A stretch of 64,000 nt of DNA from Alphaproteobacteria bacterium. Its GTDB lineage: Bacteria > Myxococcota_A > UBA796 > GCA-2862545. Both the position numbers and the translations under genes were made by a program. Below the pieces are notes generated by a model. That model did no database searches. It saw nothing but the letters and a program-made list of their open reading frames with translations, and was not told the DNA's origin. Positions 27,188-35,179 of the stretch are shown here, piece by piece. Where the stretch lies: contig JACKEO010000007.1 in the NCBI GenBank assembly GCA_020632955.1, positions 1-64,000 on the forward strand, in the 5' to 3' direction. The stretch's first letter is position 1. Each line of letters opens with the position of its first letter.

Positions 27188-27643
27188 GTGGACGCGGGAT
27201 CGCGAGCCGGGTGGGCGGGCGTGGCGCAGCAGGTGGTGCGCTGGCTCACCGCGGCGAGCTTCGCCGCCGTGGGCGTGCTGCACTTCACCCACGCCCACGT
27301 CTTCCTGCTCATGATGCCGCCCTGGCTGCCCTGGCACCTCGAGCTGGTGTGGCTCTCGGGCGCCTTCGAGATCCTCGGCGCCGTGGGCCTGCTGGTCCCC
27401 CGCACGCGTCGCGTGGCCGCCTGGGGGCTGCTGGCGCTGCTGGTCGCGGTGTTCCCCGCGAACGTCCACATGGCGGTGGCGGGGGTGGAGCTGCCGGTGG
27501 ACGCGCTGCCGCAGAGCGAGGCCGGACGGTGGATCCGCCTGCCCTTCCAGCTGGTCATCGCGGCGCAGGTGGCCTTCGCGGGGCTGTGGCGTCCCCCGAC
27601 GCGGGGCGTGGCGGGCCCCGACGACGGCGACTCCCCCCCGTGA
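27188..27643 (+). CDS. DoxX-like small membrane protein
   Basis: A 151-residue protein with four membrane helices, beginning at GTG 27188, three bases after thiC, so it is probably the last gene of the TPP-controlled transcript. VLHFTHAHVFLLMMPPWLPWH, LVWLSGAFEILGAVGLLVP and FPANVHMAVAG are the conserved blocks of DoxX-family proteins, whose roles range from oxidase subunits to unknown. Whether it serves thiamine metabolism (for example as a transporter) is only a guess. Its last 89 bases overlap a gene on the other strand. Confidence 0.75.
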   Translation: MDAGSRAGWAGVAQQVVRWLTAASFAAVGVLHFTHAHVFLLMMPPWLPWHLELVWLSGAFEILGAVGLLVPRTRRVAAWGLLALLVAVFPANVHMAVAGVELPVDALPQSEAGRWIRLPFQLVIAAQVAFAGLWRPPTRGVAGPDDGDSPP

Positions 27644-28490
27644 TGACGAGGGCGAACACCCACGAGGCCGCGGGAGCTTCCGGGGGGAGGCCACAGGGCG
27701 ACCAGGTCGCGGTGCCTGCGTCCGTGCCCCGGGTCCACGGGAAGCGGCCGTTGCAGTCGTCCGCACCGTCGAAGGTGTAGGTGCCGGGCGTGCCGCTGCC
27801 CGACACGGTGGCGCTGCCGGCCACGGGCTCCTCGGTGCAGACGCCGCGATCGACGACCTCGCGGGCCGTGTCGATCTCCACGCGCACGCCGCCGGGGCCG
27901 GTGGTCCCGAAGCGCCCGGTGCCCTCGAAGGTCGCGCGGTTCCAGGATGGCGCGTCCGCGTCGAGCGGGCGCACGTCCACCTCGTAGACGAAGGCCAGGT
28001 AGGCGACGCCGCCGTCGGTCGTCTGGCTCGGGACGAGCAGCTCGAGGCTGGCGTGGGTGCTGCCGTCCTCCGTGCTGAACAGGAAGGTGCCGTCGTAGGC
28101 GCCGCCGTCGCCCACCTGGGACCAGTCCTGGAAGCGCACCGTGCCGTCGGGGGGCCAGGCGAGCGGGCCGTCCTTCGCGAGGGCCCGTGCGTCGAGCCAC
28201 GCGACGAGATCCACGTCCCCCACGAGCCAGCCACGGGCACCGTCCTTGGACGCGGGGCAGGCATCGCCCGCCACCCAGAGGGTGTTGCCGCGATCCTCGC
28301 GGGTGCACCGGGAGCCCTCGCGGAGCGGCTCGAGCAGGTCGAAGGCGGCGTTCGTGATCAGGCCCACCGTCAGCCAGCCGCTGGTGTCCATCAGCACGCC
28401 GTCGATCTCCGCCGGAGGCAGGCCGTCGATCGTGCTCCCGGCGCTCGGCGCGCAGGCAGCGAGCAGCAGCAGCCACGTGAGGCGGGTCAT
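27555..28490 (-). CDS. Lipoprotein of unknown function
   Basis: A 311-residue lipoprotein from ATG 28490 (MTRLTWLLLLAACAPSAG, lipobox LAAC; GGAGACG upstream). The mature region is beta-rich with Cys pairs (SRCTREDRG, GDACPAS, GVCTEEP, DDCNGRFP) and no recognised domain. The last 30 residues turn abruptly basic and Pro/Arg-rich (GGSRRRRGPPRPASG), and this is exactly the part that overlaps the DoxX-like gene by 89 bases. It may be a recent extension after loss of an earlier stop. Divergent from the DUF4259 gene. Confidence 0.7.
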   Translation of the reverse strand: MTRLTWLLLLAACAPSAGSTIDGLPPAEIDGVLMDTSGWLTVGLITNAAFDLLEPLREGSRCTREDRGNTLWVAGDACPASKDGARGWLVGDVDLVAWLDARALAKDGPLAWPPDGTVRFQDWSQVGDGGAYDGTFLFSTEDGSTHASLELLVPSQTTDGGVAYLAFVYEVDVRPLDADAPSWNRATFEGTGRFGTTGPGGVRVEIDTAREVVDRGVCTEEPVAGSATVSGSGTPGTYTFDGADDCNGRFPWTRGTDAGTATWSPCGLPPEAPAASWVFALVITGGSRRRRGPPRPASGDATAPRRPPAPR

Positions 28491-28558
28491 CGGCGTCTCC
28501 TTCCGTGCTCCCTCGGGGTCAGCCTAGACGGCCTCGTGGAGGACCGCCAGCCTGCGTC

Positions 28559-28587
28559 GTGACGACCGGCGCCGACGTGGGTACACC
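28559..28587 (+). promoter_or_regulatory. Possible promoter of the DUF4259 gene
   Basis: GTGACG (28559-28564), 17 bases, TACACC (28582-28587); one base off the TTGACG seen at other promoters here. The predicted start (about 28594) lies close to the CGGAGG ribosome site, which weakens the call. Confidence 0.3.
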
Positions 28588-28606
28588 TCGCCCTCGGAGG
28601 CCGCAC

Positions 28607-29014
28607 ATGGGTGCCTGGGACGTCGGGCCGTTCGACAACGACGCCGCCCTGGACTGGGTCGGCGACCTCGACGACGCGGAGGGCTGGGAGCCCGTGGCGG
28701 CCGTGCTGCGCTTCGCCGAGGTGGAGGGCTTCGTCGACGCGGAGGACGCCTCGGAGGGGCTGGCGGCTGCCGAGGTGGTGGCGGCGGGCCTGGGTCGGGC
28801 GCGCGAGGAGGTCCCCGAGGAGGTCACCTGGTTCCTCGGCCGCGTGGGGCATCGCCCCTCGCCCGAGCTCGTGGCCCTGGCGGGCACGGCCGTGCAGCGC
28901 ATCCTGGGCGACGACTCCGAGCTCCGCGGCCTCTGGGAGGACACCGACGATCTCGACGCCTGGCTCGCCGACACCGAAGGCCTGGTCCGCCGCCTCGGCG
29001 TCGCCGAGGCATGA
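28607..29014 (+). CDS. DUF4259 protein
   Basis: A 135-residue cytoplasmic acidic protein from ATG 28607 with CGGAGG at 28595-28600. It opens MGAWDVGPFDNDAALDW, the hallmark of DUF4259 (G-x-W-x-x-G-x-F-D-N-D-x-A-x-D), and continues with helical Ala/Glu-rich sequence (EGLAAAEVVAAGLGRA). The fold is known only as a domain of unknown function. It stands alone between divergent and convergent neighbours. Not secreted. Confidence 0.88.
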   Translation: MGAWDVGPFDNDAALDWVGDLDDAEGWEPVAAVLRFAEVEGFVDAEDASEGLAAAEVVAAGLGRAREEVPEEVTWFLGRVGHRPSPELVALAGTAVQRILGDDSELRGLWEDTDDLDAWLADTEGLVRRLGVAEA

Positions 29015-29029
29015 TCGCGCCGCCGCCAT

Positions 29030-29104
29030 GCAAGCGCGCCCCAGGCGCCGCACGCCAGGAGCCGTCGCACCACGCCACCCACGCAAGCGCGCCCTAGGCG
29101 TCGC
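29030..29104. repeat. 22-base direct repeat downstream of the DUF4259 gene
   Basis: GCAAGCGCGCC plus CAGGCGCCGC-type ends occur at 29030-29051 and 29083-29104 with 2 mismatches in 22 bases. Non-coding; no further copy noticed in the window. Confidence 0.6.
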
Positions 29105-29112
29105 GCGCAGCG

Positions 29113-29141
29113 AGGCCAAGCCGAGCGAAGCACTCGGGCCT
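29113..29141 (-). terminator. Terminator-like hairpin at the stop of the SUKH-TPR-HEAT gene
   Basis: AGGCC/GGCCT outer arms and CCGAG/CTCGG inner arms surround a CGAAGCA loop, and the structure overlaps the last base of the gene stop. The GAGCGAAG core resembles the repeats at 22262 and 22429. No U-tract. Confidence 0.35.
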
Positions 29142-32074
29142 TACCCGTCGATCGGCGCCCCATCGAGGTACCACCGGCCCGCGGGCATGCGCGCGCGCTG
29201 CTTGCCCCACCAGGCCCGCCAGGCCTTCAGGTGGCCCTGCTGCACCCGCCAGGGGCCGTCGGCGTCGAAGGGGAGCTGCTGGCCGGTGGTGACCACCAGC
29301 TCGTCGAAGGCGGTGCGGCGTACCCAGGGATCGGGATCGTCCATGCGGTCGATGAGCAGACCGGCGTCGAAGACCTTGCCCTCGCGATGACGGACGCCCT
29401 TGGGGAAGCGATCGCCGTGCTCCTCCCACCACGCGTGCCACCGGCGGACGAAGCCGGGCTGCTCGTCGTCTTCCGCGTGGCCCGACAGGATCGTGAGGGC
29501 GCCCGAGGCCACCTGGCTGCGGCGCGGGGTGCGCGCGTCGAGGGCGCCGAGGAGCACCTCGGCGGCCCGCGGGTCGCCCATGAGGCCGAGACCCTGCAGG
29601 GCCCCCACGGCCACGTCCTCGTCTTCGCTCTTCGCCGTGGTGGTGAGCACGAGGAGGTGGCTGGGCCCGCCGTAGCGGCCGACGATCTCGCCGGGATGGC
29701 CGGAGAGATCGCGACGCTGGGCGTGCAGCGCGCGGGCGTGGAAGTCGATGCCGCGGCGGTCGCCCAGCATGAGCAGGGCGAGGGCCGCCGCCTCGGCGAG
29801 GAGCGGCTCCTCGAGCGCGGGCACGAGCTGCTCGACGACGTCGCGGCGGCCGATGCGGCCGAGGGCGGTGATGGCGGCCCGCCGGGGCACCGGGTGGGCT
29901 CCCGGGGCGGCCAGCGCCAGCAGCGGGACCGAGGCCTCGGGCTCCTTGCGGAGTCCCAGCACCTCGGCGGCGGCGGCCACGGCCTGGGCCGGCACGTCGG
30001 CGGGGCGCTCGATGCAGCGCAGCAGGCCGTCGACCAGGGCCGCGTTCGTGGACCGCGCGACGGCGCCGGCCAGGGCGCGACGGGCCACGCCGTCGACCGT
30101 GGGGTCGAGGAGGTGACGGAGCAGCACCTGGGCGGCGTGGTAGCTGCGGTGGCCGGCGACGAGGTCGATGGCCGCCACGAAGCGGAGCACGGCCGGATCG
30201 AGAGGACGGCCGCGACCCTGACGGATGGCCCGCACGGAGGCCTCGATCTCGTGGGCCAGCGCATCGATCACGCGCTCGTCGCACAGGGCGATGGCCATGC
30301 GGTGGGCGCCGATGCGGCGCTCGGGGCGGTCGGCGTCGGAACGCTCCCACGGCGGCCGGGATCGCTGGGCGTTGTAGCGGGCACGCGCGTGATCGGTGCT
30401 GCGCTCGAGGTGCCAGTCGAGGCTGGCCGCGGGGTGACGCGCCATGCGGTCGGACACGGCGACGCCGGCCGCGAGATCGGCGTCGAGGAAGCGCGCGCGC
30501 GCGGCCTGGAGCGGGACCGTGGGATCCTCGGACACCTGCGCGAGCCGGAGCAGGGCCCAGGCTTCGCGGAGGGGGAGCTCCTGTGCGGCGTAGCCGTGAG
30601 CGGCCGCTCCATAGGCCCGACGTGCCTCGGCGAGGTCGCCGGAGGCGAAGGCCAGATCGCCGGCGCGGACCTCCAGGCGGAGACGGAGCTCCGGCGCCGG
30701 GCGATCGCCGAGGATGTCGCGTGCGCGGCGCCAGGCCTCGCGTGCGGCGTCGCCGTCGTCGCGTGCGCGGGCCACGTCGCCCTCGGCGACCGCCGCGCGG
30801 GCGCGGAGCAGGCGGGGAGCGCCCCCGGCCACGAGCTGCTGGGCCCGCTCCAGGCTCTCGCGTGCCTCGTCGAGACGACCGTGCCGCACGTGACGCTCGG
30901 TGGTGACCAGGGCGATCTCGATGCGGGTGTCGTCGTCGACCGACAGCGTGGCCGCCTCGGCGAGGATCTCCTCGGCCCACGGCTCCTCGCGCATCACCAC
31001 CAGGCGGGCGAGCTGCACGAGCGCCAGCGCCTGCATGCGGGGCGGACCCTCGGCGCGCAGGCGTCGGATGTGCTTCTCGGCCTCGTCGTGATGGCCCAGC
31101 CCCACCTCGAGCTCGGCCAGGGTGCGCAGCGCCGTCCACGGCACCCGCCCGACCTCGAACAAGGTGGAGCGCGTGACCAGCTCGGCGAGCACGTCGCGCG
31201 CCGCCGAGCGTCGCCCACGACGGGCGAGGCTGTCGGCCAGCGCCGTGGTGGCCGCGACGAGGAAGTCGAACTCGGCGTCGGTGCGCACCTCGTGGACGCG
31301 CTCCTCCAGGAAGCGCTCCAGCTCGCGCTCCCACTGCTCGGGATCGGTGAACGAGCGGGACAGCGTGCCCAGCACCTCGGGATCGAGGCAGGGAGCCCCG
31401 GGCCAGGGCAGGGGCAGGCGGAGCTGGTGGAGCGCGCGCAGCCACGCCCGGCGCGAGGCCACGCGATCGGTGACCGCGAGGGCGTCGCCCAGCCGCTGCC
31501 ACGCCAGCACGTTCGACGGATCGACCCGCGTGGCACGCTCGAGGAGCGGCGTGGCCTCCTCGGGACGCCCCTGCTCGAGCGCGGCGAGGCCGGCGTGCAG
31601 GAGCTGCCACACGTCGTCGGCGTCGGCCTCGAAGCGCATGCCCGCGATGTCTTCCGGGCGGGTGACGCGGGCGTCGAGCACCTCGAGGGTGGCGTCGAGC
31701 CAGCCGAAGAAGGTGGCGTGGAGGGGCTCGAGCTGCTCGCCGTCCCACGCACCGAAGGCATGGCTGCCGTCGTGGTTGCGACCCCAGGCCCAGCTCGTGT
31801 CGTCGTGGTGGTCGGCGAACAGGAAGACGGCGCCGTGCTGGTCGCCCGCGGGCGCGATCTCCGAGGTGTTCCTCAGCCGCAGGCTGCCGCGGAACAGGGC
31901 CGCGCCGTTGTGCCGGAGCAGGAAGGTGCGGAGACCTGCGGGCAGGCGTCGCCCGAGGTGGCTCTCCAGCGCGGCGATCGCGTCGTCCGAGGCCGGATCT
32001 CCCAGCTCGTGGACGTCACGCCGGTACTTCTGGAGCACCCGGTCGAGGGTGCCGAAGGGGTCGGTGGGGGCCAT
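29141..32074 (-). CDS. SUKH (SMI1/KNR4)-TPR-HEAT multidomain protein
   Basis: A 977-residue cytoplasmic protein from ATG 32074. Residues about 25-130 form a SMI1/KNR4 (SUKH) domain (IAALESHLGRRLPAGLRTFL, LRHNGAALF, then a WDGEQ-type strand). From about 150 to 520 there are TPR-like helical pairs (GLAALEQGRPEEATPLLERA, LAELEVGLGHHDEAEKHIRR). Residues about 600-850 hold HEAT-like repeats (RRAAITALGRIGRRDVVEQL, VGALQGLGLMGDPRAAEVLL), then a Trp-rich tail (RRWHAWWEEHGDRFP, LKAWRAWWGKQ). SUKH domains are known from toxin immunity proteins and from regulatory proteins; no toxin gene is nearby. A scaffold or regulatory role is my inference. Confidence 0.72.
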   Translation of the reverse strand: MAPTDPFGTLDRVLQKYRRDVHELGDPASDDAIAALESHLGRRLPAGLRTFLLRHNGAALFRGSLRLRNTSEIAPAGDQHGAVFLFADHHDDTSWAWGRNHDGSHAFGAWDGEQLEPLHATFFGWLDATLEVLDARVTRPEDIAGMRFEADADDVWQLLHAGLAALEQGRPEEATPLLERATRVDPSNVLAWQRLGDALAVTDRVASRRAWLRALHQLRLPLPWPGAPCLDPEVLGTLSRSFTDPEQWERELERFLEERVHEVRTDAEFDFLVAATTALADSLARRGRRSAARDVLAELVTRSTLFEVGRVPWTALRTLAELEVGLGHHDEAEKHIRRLRAEGPPRMQALALVQLARLVVMREEPWAEEILAEAATLSVDDDTRIEIALVTTERHVRHGRLDEARESLERAQQLVAGGAPRLLRARAAVAEGDVARARDDGDAAREAWRRARDILGDRPAPELRLRLEVRAGDLAFASGDLAEARRAYGAAAHGYAAQELPLREAWALLRLAQVSEDPTVPLQAARARFLDADLAAGVAVSDRMARHPAASLDWHLERSTDHARARYNAQRSRPPWERSDADRPERRIGAHRMAIALCDERVIDALAHEIEASVRAIRQGRGRPLDPAVLRFVAAIDLVAGHRSYHAAQVLLRHLLDPTVDGVARRALAGAVARSTNAALVDGLLRCIERPADVPAQAVAAAAEVLGLRKEPEASVPLLALAAPGAHPVPRRAAITALGRIGRRDVVEQLVPALEEPLLAEAAALALLMLGDRRGIDFHARALHAQRRDLSGHPGEIVGRYGGPSHLLVLTTTAKSEDEDVAVGALQGLGLMGDPRAAEVLLGALDARTPRRSQVASGALTILSGHAEDDEQPGFVRRWHAWWEEHGDRFPKGVRHREGKVFDAGLLIDRMDDPDPWVRRTAFDELVVTTGQQLPFDADGPWRVQQGHLKAWRAWWGKQRARMPAGRWYLDGAPIDG

Positions 32075-32106
32075 CAGGGGAGGGCTCGGGACGGGGAGGG
32101 CGCGCC

Positions 32107-32135
32107 ATCATAGCCCGCCCACGATCCTGCTCCAG
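32107..32135 (-). promoter_or_regulatory. Possible promoter of the SUKH-TPR-HEAT gene
   Basis: A near-consensus -10 TATGAT (minus strand, 32107-32112) stands out in G+C-rich surroundings, 33 bases before ATG 32074. The -35 at 17 bases is poor (CTGGAG). Confidence 0.35.
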
Positions 32136-32182
32136 AGCCTGCGATCCGGGTCTGCGATCGCGGTGCCTCCCAGGAGGGAGAC

Positions 32183-32202
32183 GGGCCCCGCGCAGCGGGC
32201 CT
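32183..32202 (-). terminator. Hairpin downstream of the 91-aa membrane protein gene
   Basis: On the minus strand, GGCCCGC, TGC and GCGGGGCC form a stem with one bulged base directly after the stop codon. The CGTCTCCCTCC that follows is only weakly U-rich. Confidence 0.4.
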
Positions 32203-32477
32203 CAGGCCAGGGGGACGCGGGTGATGGGAGGACGCTCGAAGGCCACGACGGCCTCGCCCGCCACGCTGCCCCGGGGCGCCTGGCCCTCGGCCGGCGTGCG
32301 CCCGCTGACCGTGTGCAGGCCACGATCGAGGAGCCGCCAGGCCGTGCGGACGGCGTGGACCGTCTCGTCCATCTCCTGCTCCCGCCAGGGGAGCGCCAGG
32401 ATGCCGATCGCGCCGACGAGCACGAGGCCGCCGGAGAAGGAGAGCAGGATCAGGGCGTCGACGAACTGGGGAACCAT
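32202..32477 (-). CDS. Small membrane protein divergent from the WYL regulator
   Basis: A 91-residue protein from ATG 32477 with GGAGG seven bases upstream. One N-terminal membrane helix (ALILLSFSGGLVLVGAIGIL) is followed by WREQEMDETVHAVRTAWRLL and a cytoplasmic tail of about 40 residues. No family is recognised. It is transcribed away from a WYL-domain regulator across a 207-base region full of dyad repeats, so the regulator may control it. Confidence 0.65.
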   Translation of the reverse strand: MVPQFVDALILLSFSGGLVLVGAIGILALPWREQEMDETVHAVRTAWRLLDRGLHTVSGRTPAEGQAPRGSVAGEAVVAFERPPITRVPLA

Positions 32478-32505
32478 GGGTGCCTCCGCGTGCCGCCAGG
32501 ATATC

Positions 32506-32649
32506 TGAACGGGTGTTCACGCGCCAACCTGTTCAGGAAACTTTGTTCAGGTCGGCAAGGTGGACGAGGGCACTCGTCCGAGCATCGAGGGAAGCATGAC
32601 ACGCAGGCGTGCCAGAATCTGTCCGCCGGGTCATGGTCGCGTGGCGACC
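32506..32649. promoter_or_regulatory. Dyad-rich divergent regulatory region upstream of the WYL gene
   Basis: TGAAC-GGGT-GTTCA (32506-32519) is followed by two TGTTCAGG direct repeats (32530-32537, 32544-32551), a GGACGAG/CTCGTCC hairpin with a GGCA loop (32562-32579) and a GGTCGC/GCGACC hairpin (32635-32649). The first three share GTTCA spaced 14-16 bases apart and lie in locally A+T-richer DNA, as operator sites often do. Confidence 0.45.
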
Positions 32650-32684
32650 GGCATCGTCGCGTGCCCCGGCCCGGGGAGGAGCCC

Positions 32685-33659
32685 GTGAACAAGGCCCAGA
32701 AGCTCGTCCAGATGGTGGAGCTCGTGCGTCGCGCCGGCGGCGTGCGTGCCGACGAGCTCAGCTCCCGCTTCGATCTCGATGCCCGCAGCCTGCGTCGCTA
32801 CCTCGCCGACCTGCGGGAGATCGGCGTCCCCCTCGTGGACGAGGGGCGCTCGGAGCAGCGGGTGATCTCGGTGGAGCCCCGCTGGCGTCGCACGGGGGTG
32901 CAGCTCTCGCTGGCCGAGGTGCTGTCGCTGCACTTCGGTCGCACGCTGTTCACCTTCCTCGACGGCACCACCTTCGTGCAGGACATGGACGACGCGATCG
33001 AGCGGCTGGAGCCGGCGATCAGCCGCACGCACGCGGAGCTCTCGCGCGAGCTCGACCGCAAGTTCGTCGCCGTCCCCGAGCACGCGAAGTCCTACACGGG
33101 CGAGACGAGCGAGGTGATCGACGACCTCGTCACCGCGCTGGTCTTCAACAACCCGGTGGAGGTCCGCTACACCAAGGCGGCCGGCACCTCCAGCCACTAC
33201 CGGCTCGAGCCCTACACCCTCGCGATCTACCGCCAGGGCCTGTACGTCTTCGCGCGCGACGCACGGGCCGATCAGGTGAAGACCTTCGCCGTGGAGCGCA
33301 TCACCGAGATCGCGCGGGTGTGGAACGACAAGTTCGTCGTGCCCGCCGACTGGGATCCGCGCGCCCACCTCGCCACCGCCTTCGGCATCATCCCCGGCGA
33401 CCCCGAGGAGGTGAGGCTCGCCTTCTCGCCCGACGTCCGCACCTACGTGCGCGAGCGCCTCTGGCACGCCAGCCAGGAGCTGCGGCAGCTGCCCGACGGC
33501 TGGCTGGAGCTCACCCTGCAGGTGGCGGTGAACGTGGAGCTGGTGAACTGGATCCACAGCTTCGGCCCCGACGCCCGCGTGCTGGGCCCGCCGCACCTGG
33601 TGGAGCGGGTGCGCGCCGACCTGGTGCGCACGATGGCGCGCTACGCGGACGCAGGGTGA
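32685..33659 (+). CDS. WYL-domain transcriptional regulator
   Basis: A 324-residue protein from GTG 32685 after GGGGAGGA. An N-terminal helix-turn-helix (MVELVRRAGGVRADELSSRF, DLDARSLRRYLADLREIG) is followed by the WYL ligand-sensing domain (near 135-215: VRYTKAAGTSSHYRLEPYTL, YRQGLYVFARDA) and the C-terminal WCX extension (EEVRLAFSPDVRTYV). WYL regulators bind nucleic-acid or nucleotide ligands and often control defence or DNA-damage genes. It overlaps the next gene by 4 bases. It may regulate its own operon and the divergent membrane gene through the dyads at 32506-32649. Confidence 0.9.
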   Translation: MNKAQKLVQMVELVRRAGGVRADELSSRFDLDARSLRRYLADLREIGVPLVDEGRSEQRVISVEPRWRRTGVQLSLAEVLSLHFGRTLFTFLDGTTFVQDMDDAIERLEPAISRTHAELSRELDRKFVAVPEHAKSYTGETSEVIDDLVTALVFNNPVEVRYTKAAGTSSHYRLEPYTLAIYRQGLYVFARDARADQVKTFAVERITEIARVWNDKFVVPADWDPRAHLATAFGIIPGDPEEVRLAFSPDVRTYVRERLWHASQELRQLPDGWLELTLQVAVNVELVNWIHSFGPDARVLGPPHLVERVRADLVRTMARYADAG

Positions 33660-34516
33660 AGGACGTCGCGTGGCGGGGCCCGCGGTGGCCCGCTGCGGCC
33701 ACGGTCCGGCGCTGGAGGGGCCCTCGGGCCGCGCAGGCGGTCGGCCGCCTGGTGGCCACCTGGGAGGCGATGGACGCGGGGGGGGCCCTCCCGCGCGACC
33801 CCGTGGCCCTGCTGGAGGAGGCCGGGGGCACCTGGCCGCCGCGGGCGGGCGATGCGCCCATGGTGGTGGCGGAGGCGGTGTCCACGGACGTGCTGGCGCG
33901 TGTGGCGCTCGACGTGGCGCCGGCCTCGGGCGACGACGGCCCCCGCGAGGCGCTCGGCGCCTTCGCCGAGACGCTCGACCTCGCCGACCCCTGGCACCGG
34001 CGGGCGTGGACCGCCGCCGTCGCGGCGCTCTGCCTGTACGTCTCGGGGGACGATCCGAGGTCCCCCTACCGGTCGTGGCTGAAGGACCGGGCGGGCCCCG
34101 CCGAGCCCGAGCGCGAGGCGGCGCTCGCGGTGGGCCGCGCACCGTGGGGTGCGTGGCGTCTGGCGGGCGGTGACGGGGACGGGTGGCGCGTCGCCCCCCT
34201 GCTGCCGGTGAGGCCCTGCTGGACCCCCGACGGCCCGGTGGATCTCTCGGAGGCGGGCGGTGTGCGCGGCGGGCCCCGGCCCGGTGGCCTCCTGCTCGCC
34301 CGGCTCGTGCCCACCACCGCGGGGTGGGTGGCGCGCATGCCCTTCCTCCTGCCCGTGGCACCGCCCGCCACGCTGGCCCGGGGATGGCTGGCCTCCGCCG
34401 CCTTCCCGTTGCTCGCCGCCACGCCCGAGCTGTCGCTGGAGGACGTGCTGCGGCGCGGAGGGCACCGGGTGGTGGCCGAGGCCCACGCCTGGGCGGCCGG
34501 CGCGGTGCACCCGTGA
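33656..34516 (+). CDS. Hypothetical protein in the WYL operon
   Basis: A 286-residue protein starting at GTG 33656 (overlap GTGA with the WYL stop) and ending 4 bases into the next gene. It is rich in Ala, Pro and Trp (VKDVAWRGPRWPAAATVRRW; PWHRRAWTAAVAALCLYVSG), has no membrane helix I trust and no catalytic motif that I recognise. I considered a nuclease or a membrane protein and found support for neither. The overlaps show it belongs with the WYL regulator and the DUF3465 gene. Long antisense frames across it look like shadows. Confidence 0.6.
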   Translation: MKDVAWRGPRWPAAATVRRWRGPRAAQAVGRLVATWEAMDAGGALPRDPVALLEEAGGTWPPRAGDAPMVVAEAVSTDVLARVALDVAPASGDDGPREALGAFAETLDLADPWHRRAWTAAVAALCLYVSGDDPRSPYRSWLKDRAGPAEPEREAALAVGRAPWGAWRLAGGDGDGWRVAPLLPVRPCWTPDGPVDLSEAGGVRGGPRPGGLLLARLVPTTAGWVARMPFLLPVAPPATLARGWLASAAFPLLAATPELSLEDVLRRGGHRVVAEAHAWAAGAVHP

Positions 34517-34980
34517 GCACCGTGGCCGAGCCCCGCGGCCGCGGTGGCATGCGTCGTGGGGGTCCGGCGATCGTCGGCCTGCTCGTGCTGCTGCTGGCCG
34601 TCGTCGGCCGCCTGCTGCCGTCCGGCGCTCCGGGCCCCGTCGAGGACGGCACGGACGCGCTCCGTTCCGCCTACGAGGCGAAGGCCCACGAGCTGCAGGT
34701 CCGCGGGGAGGGCCGCGTGGTGCGGGTGCTCGCCGACGACCGCGACGGCAGCCGCCACCAGCGCTTCGTGCTGCGCACCGGCGACGGACTCACCGTGCTC
34801 GTCGCCCACAACATCGACCTCGCGCCGCGCATCCCGCGGCTCGCCCAGGGCGACCACGTCCGCTTCCACGGCGCCTACGTGTGGAACGACCAGGGCGGCG
34901 TGATCCACTGGACCCACCACGATCCGGCCGGGCGCCACGCAGGGGGATGGCTGGAGCACGAGGGGGTCCGCTACGAGTAG
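34513..34980 (+). CDS. DUF3465 secreted/membrane protein
   Basis: A 155-residue protein from GTG 34513 (overlap GTGA). One N-terminal membrane helix (AIVGLLVLLLAVVGRLLP) is followed by the DUF3465 domain: EGRVVRVLADDRDGSRHQRF, VAHNIDLAPRIPRLAQGDHV and a highly conserved GVIHWTHHDP ending GGWLEHEGVRYE. DUF3465 is a small outer-side beta domain of OB-like appearance; its role is unknown. It is the last gene of the WYL operon, suggesting an envelope function under WYL control. Confidence 0.85.
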   Translation: MSTVAEPRGRGGMRRGGPAIVGLLVLLLAVVGRLLPSGAPGPVEDGTDALRSAYEAKAHELQVRGEGRVVRVLADDRDGSRHQRFVLRTGDGLTVLVAHNIDLAPRIPRLAQGDHVRFHGAYVWNDQGGVIHWTHHDPAGRHAGGWLEHEGVRYE

Positions 34981-35063
34981 ACCCGGTCGCGCACGGCGAC
35001 GTGTTGCAGCGTGCGTGTCGGGGTCGGTGCGCGCGCGCCGGGAGGGGAGGGACACCCGCGGAT

Positions 35064-35093
35064 ACATGTTCCAGAGTCGGCATTGGAACGTGT
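35064..35093. promoter_or_regulatory. Inverted repeat upstream of the HMG-CoA synthase promoter
   Basis: ACATGTTCCA (35064-35073) and TGGAACGTGT (35084-35093) match in 9 of 10 inverted positions, with half-site centres 20 bases apart. It ends 6 bases before the proposed -35, a suitable place for an activator. Confidence 0.5.
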
Positions 35094-35099
35094 TTCTCG

Positions 35100-35129
35100 T
35101 TGCGATCGACGTCTCGCGGCGGCTACCCC
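35100..35129 (+). promoter_or_regulatory. Possible promoter of the HMG-CoA synthase gene
   Basis: TTGCGA (35100-35105), 18 bases, TACCCC (35124-35129); the predicted start is near 35136, inside the palindrome at 35135-35152. Confidence 0.4.
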
Positions 35130-35134
35130 TGCCT

Positions 35135-35152
35135 CCCGACCCCGGGGTCGGG
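35135..35152. promoter_or_regulatory. 18-bp perfect palindrome at the HMG-CoA synthase start site
   Basis: CCCGACCCC/GGGGTCGGG with no mismatch and no spacer, 28 bases before ATG 35180. It may be an operator or a 5' UTR hairpin. Confidence 0.5.
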
Positions 35153-35179
35153 TGACGGATGCGCGAGGGGAGGGCTGCC

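Noticed and set aside
29141..32074. Toxin-immunity locus because of the SUKH domain
   Set aside because: No toxin or secretion gene adjoins it and the protein is far larger than immunity proteins.
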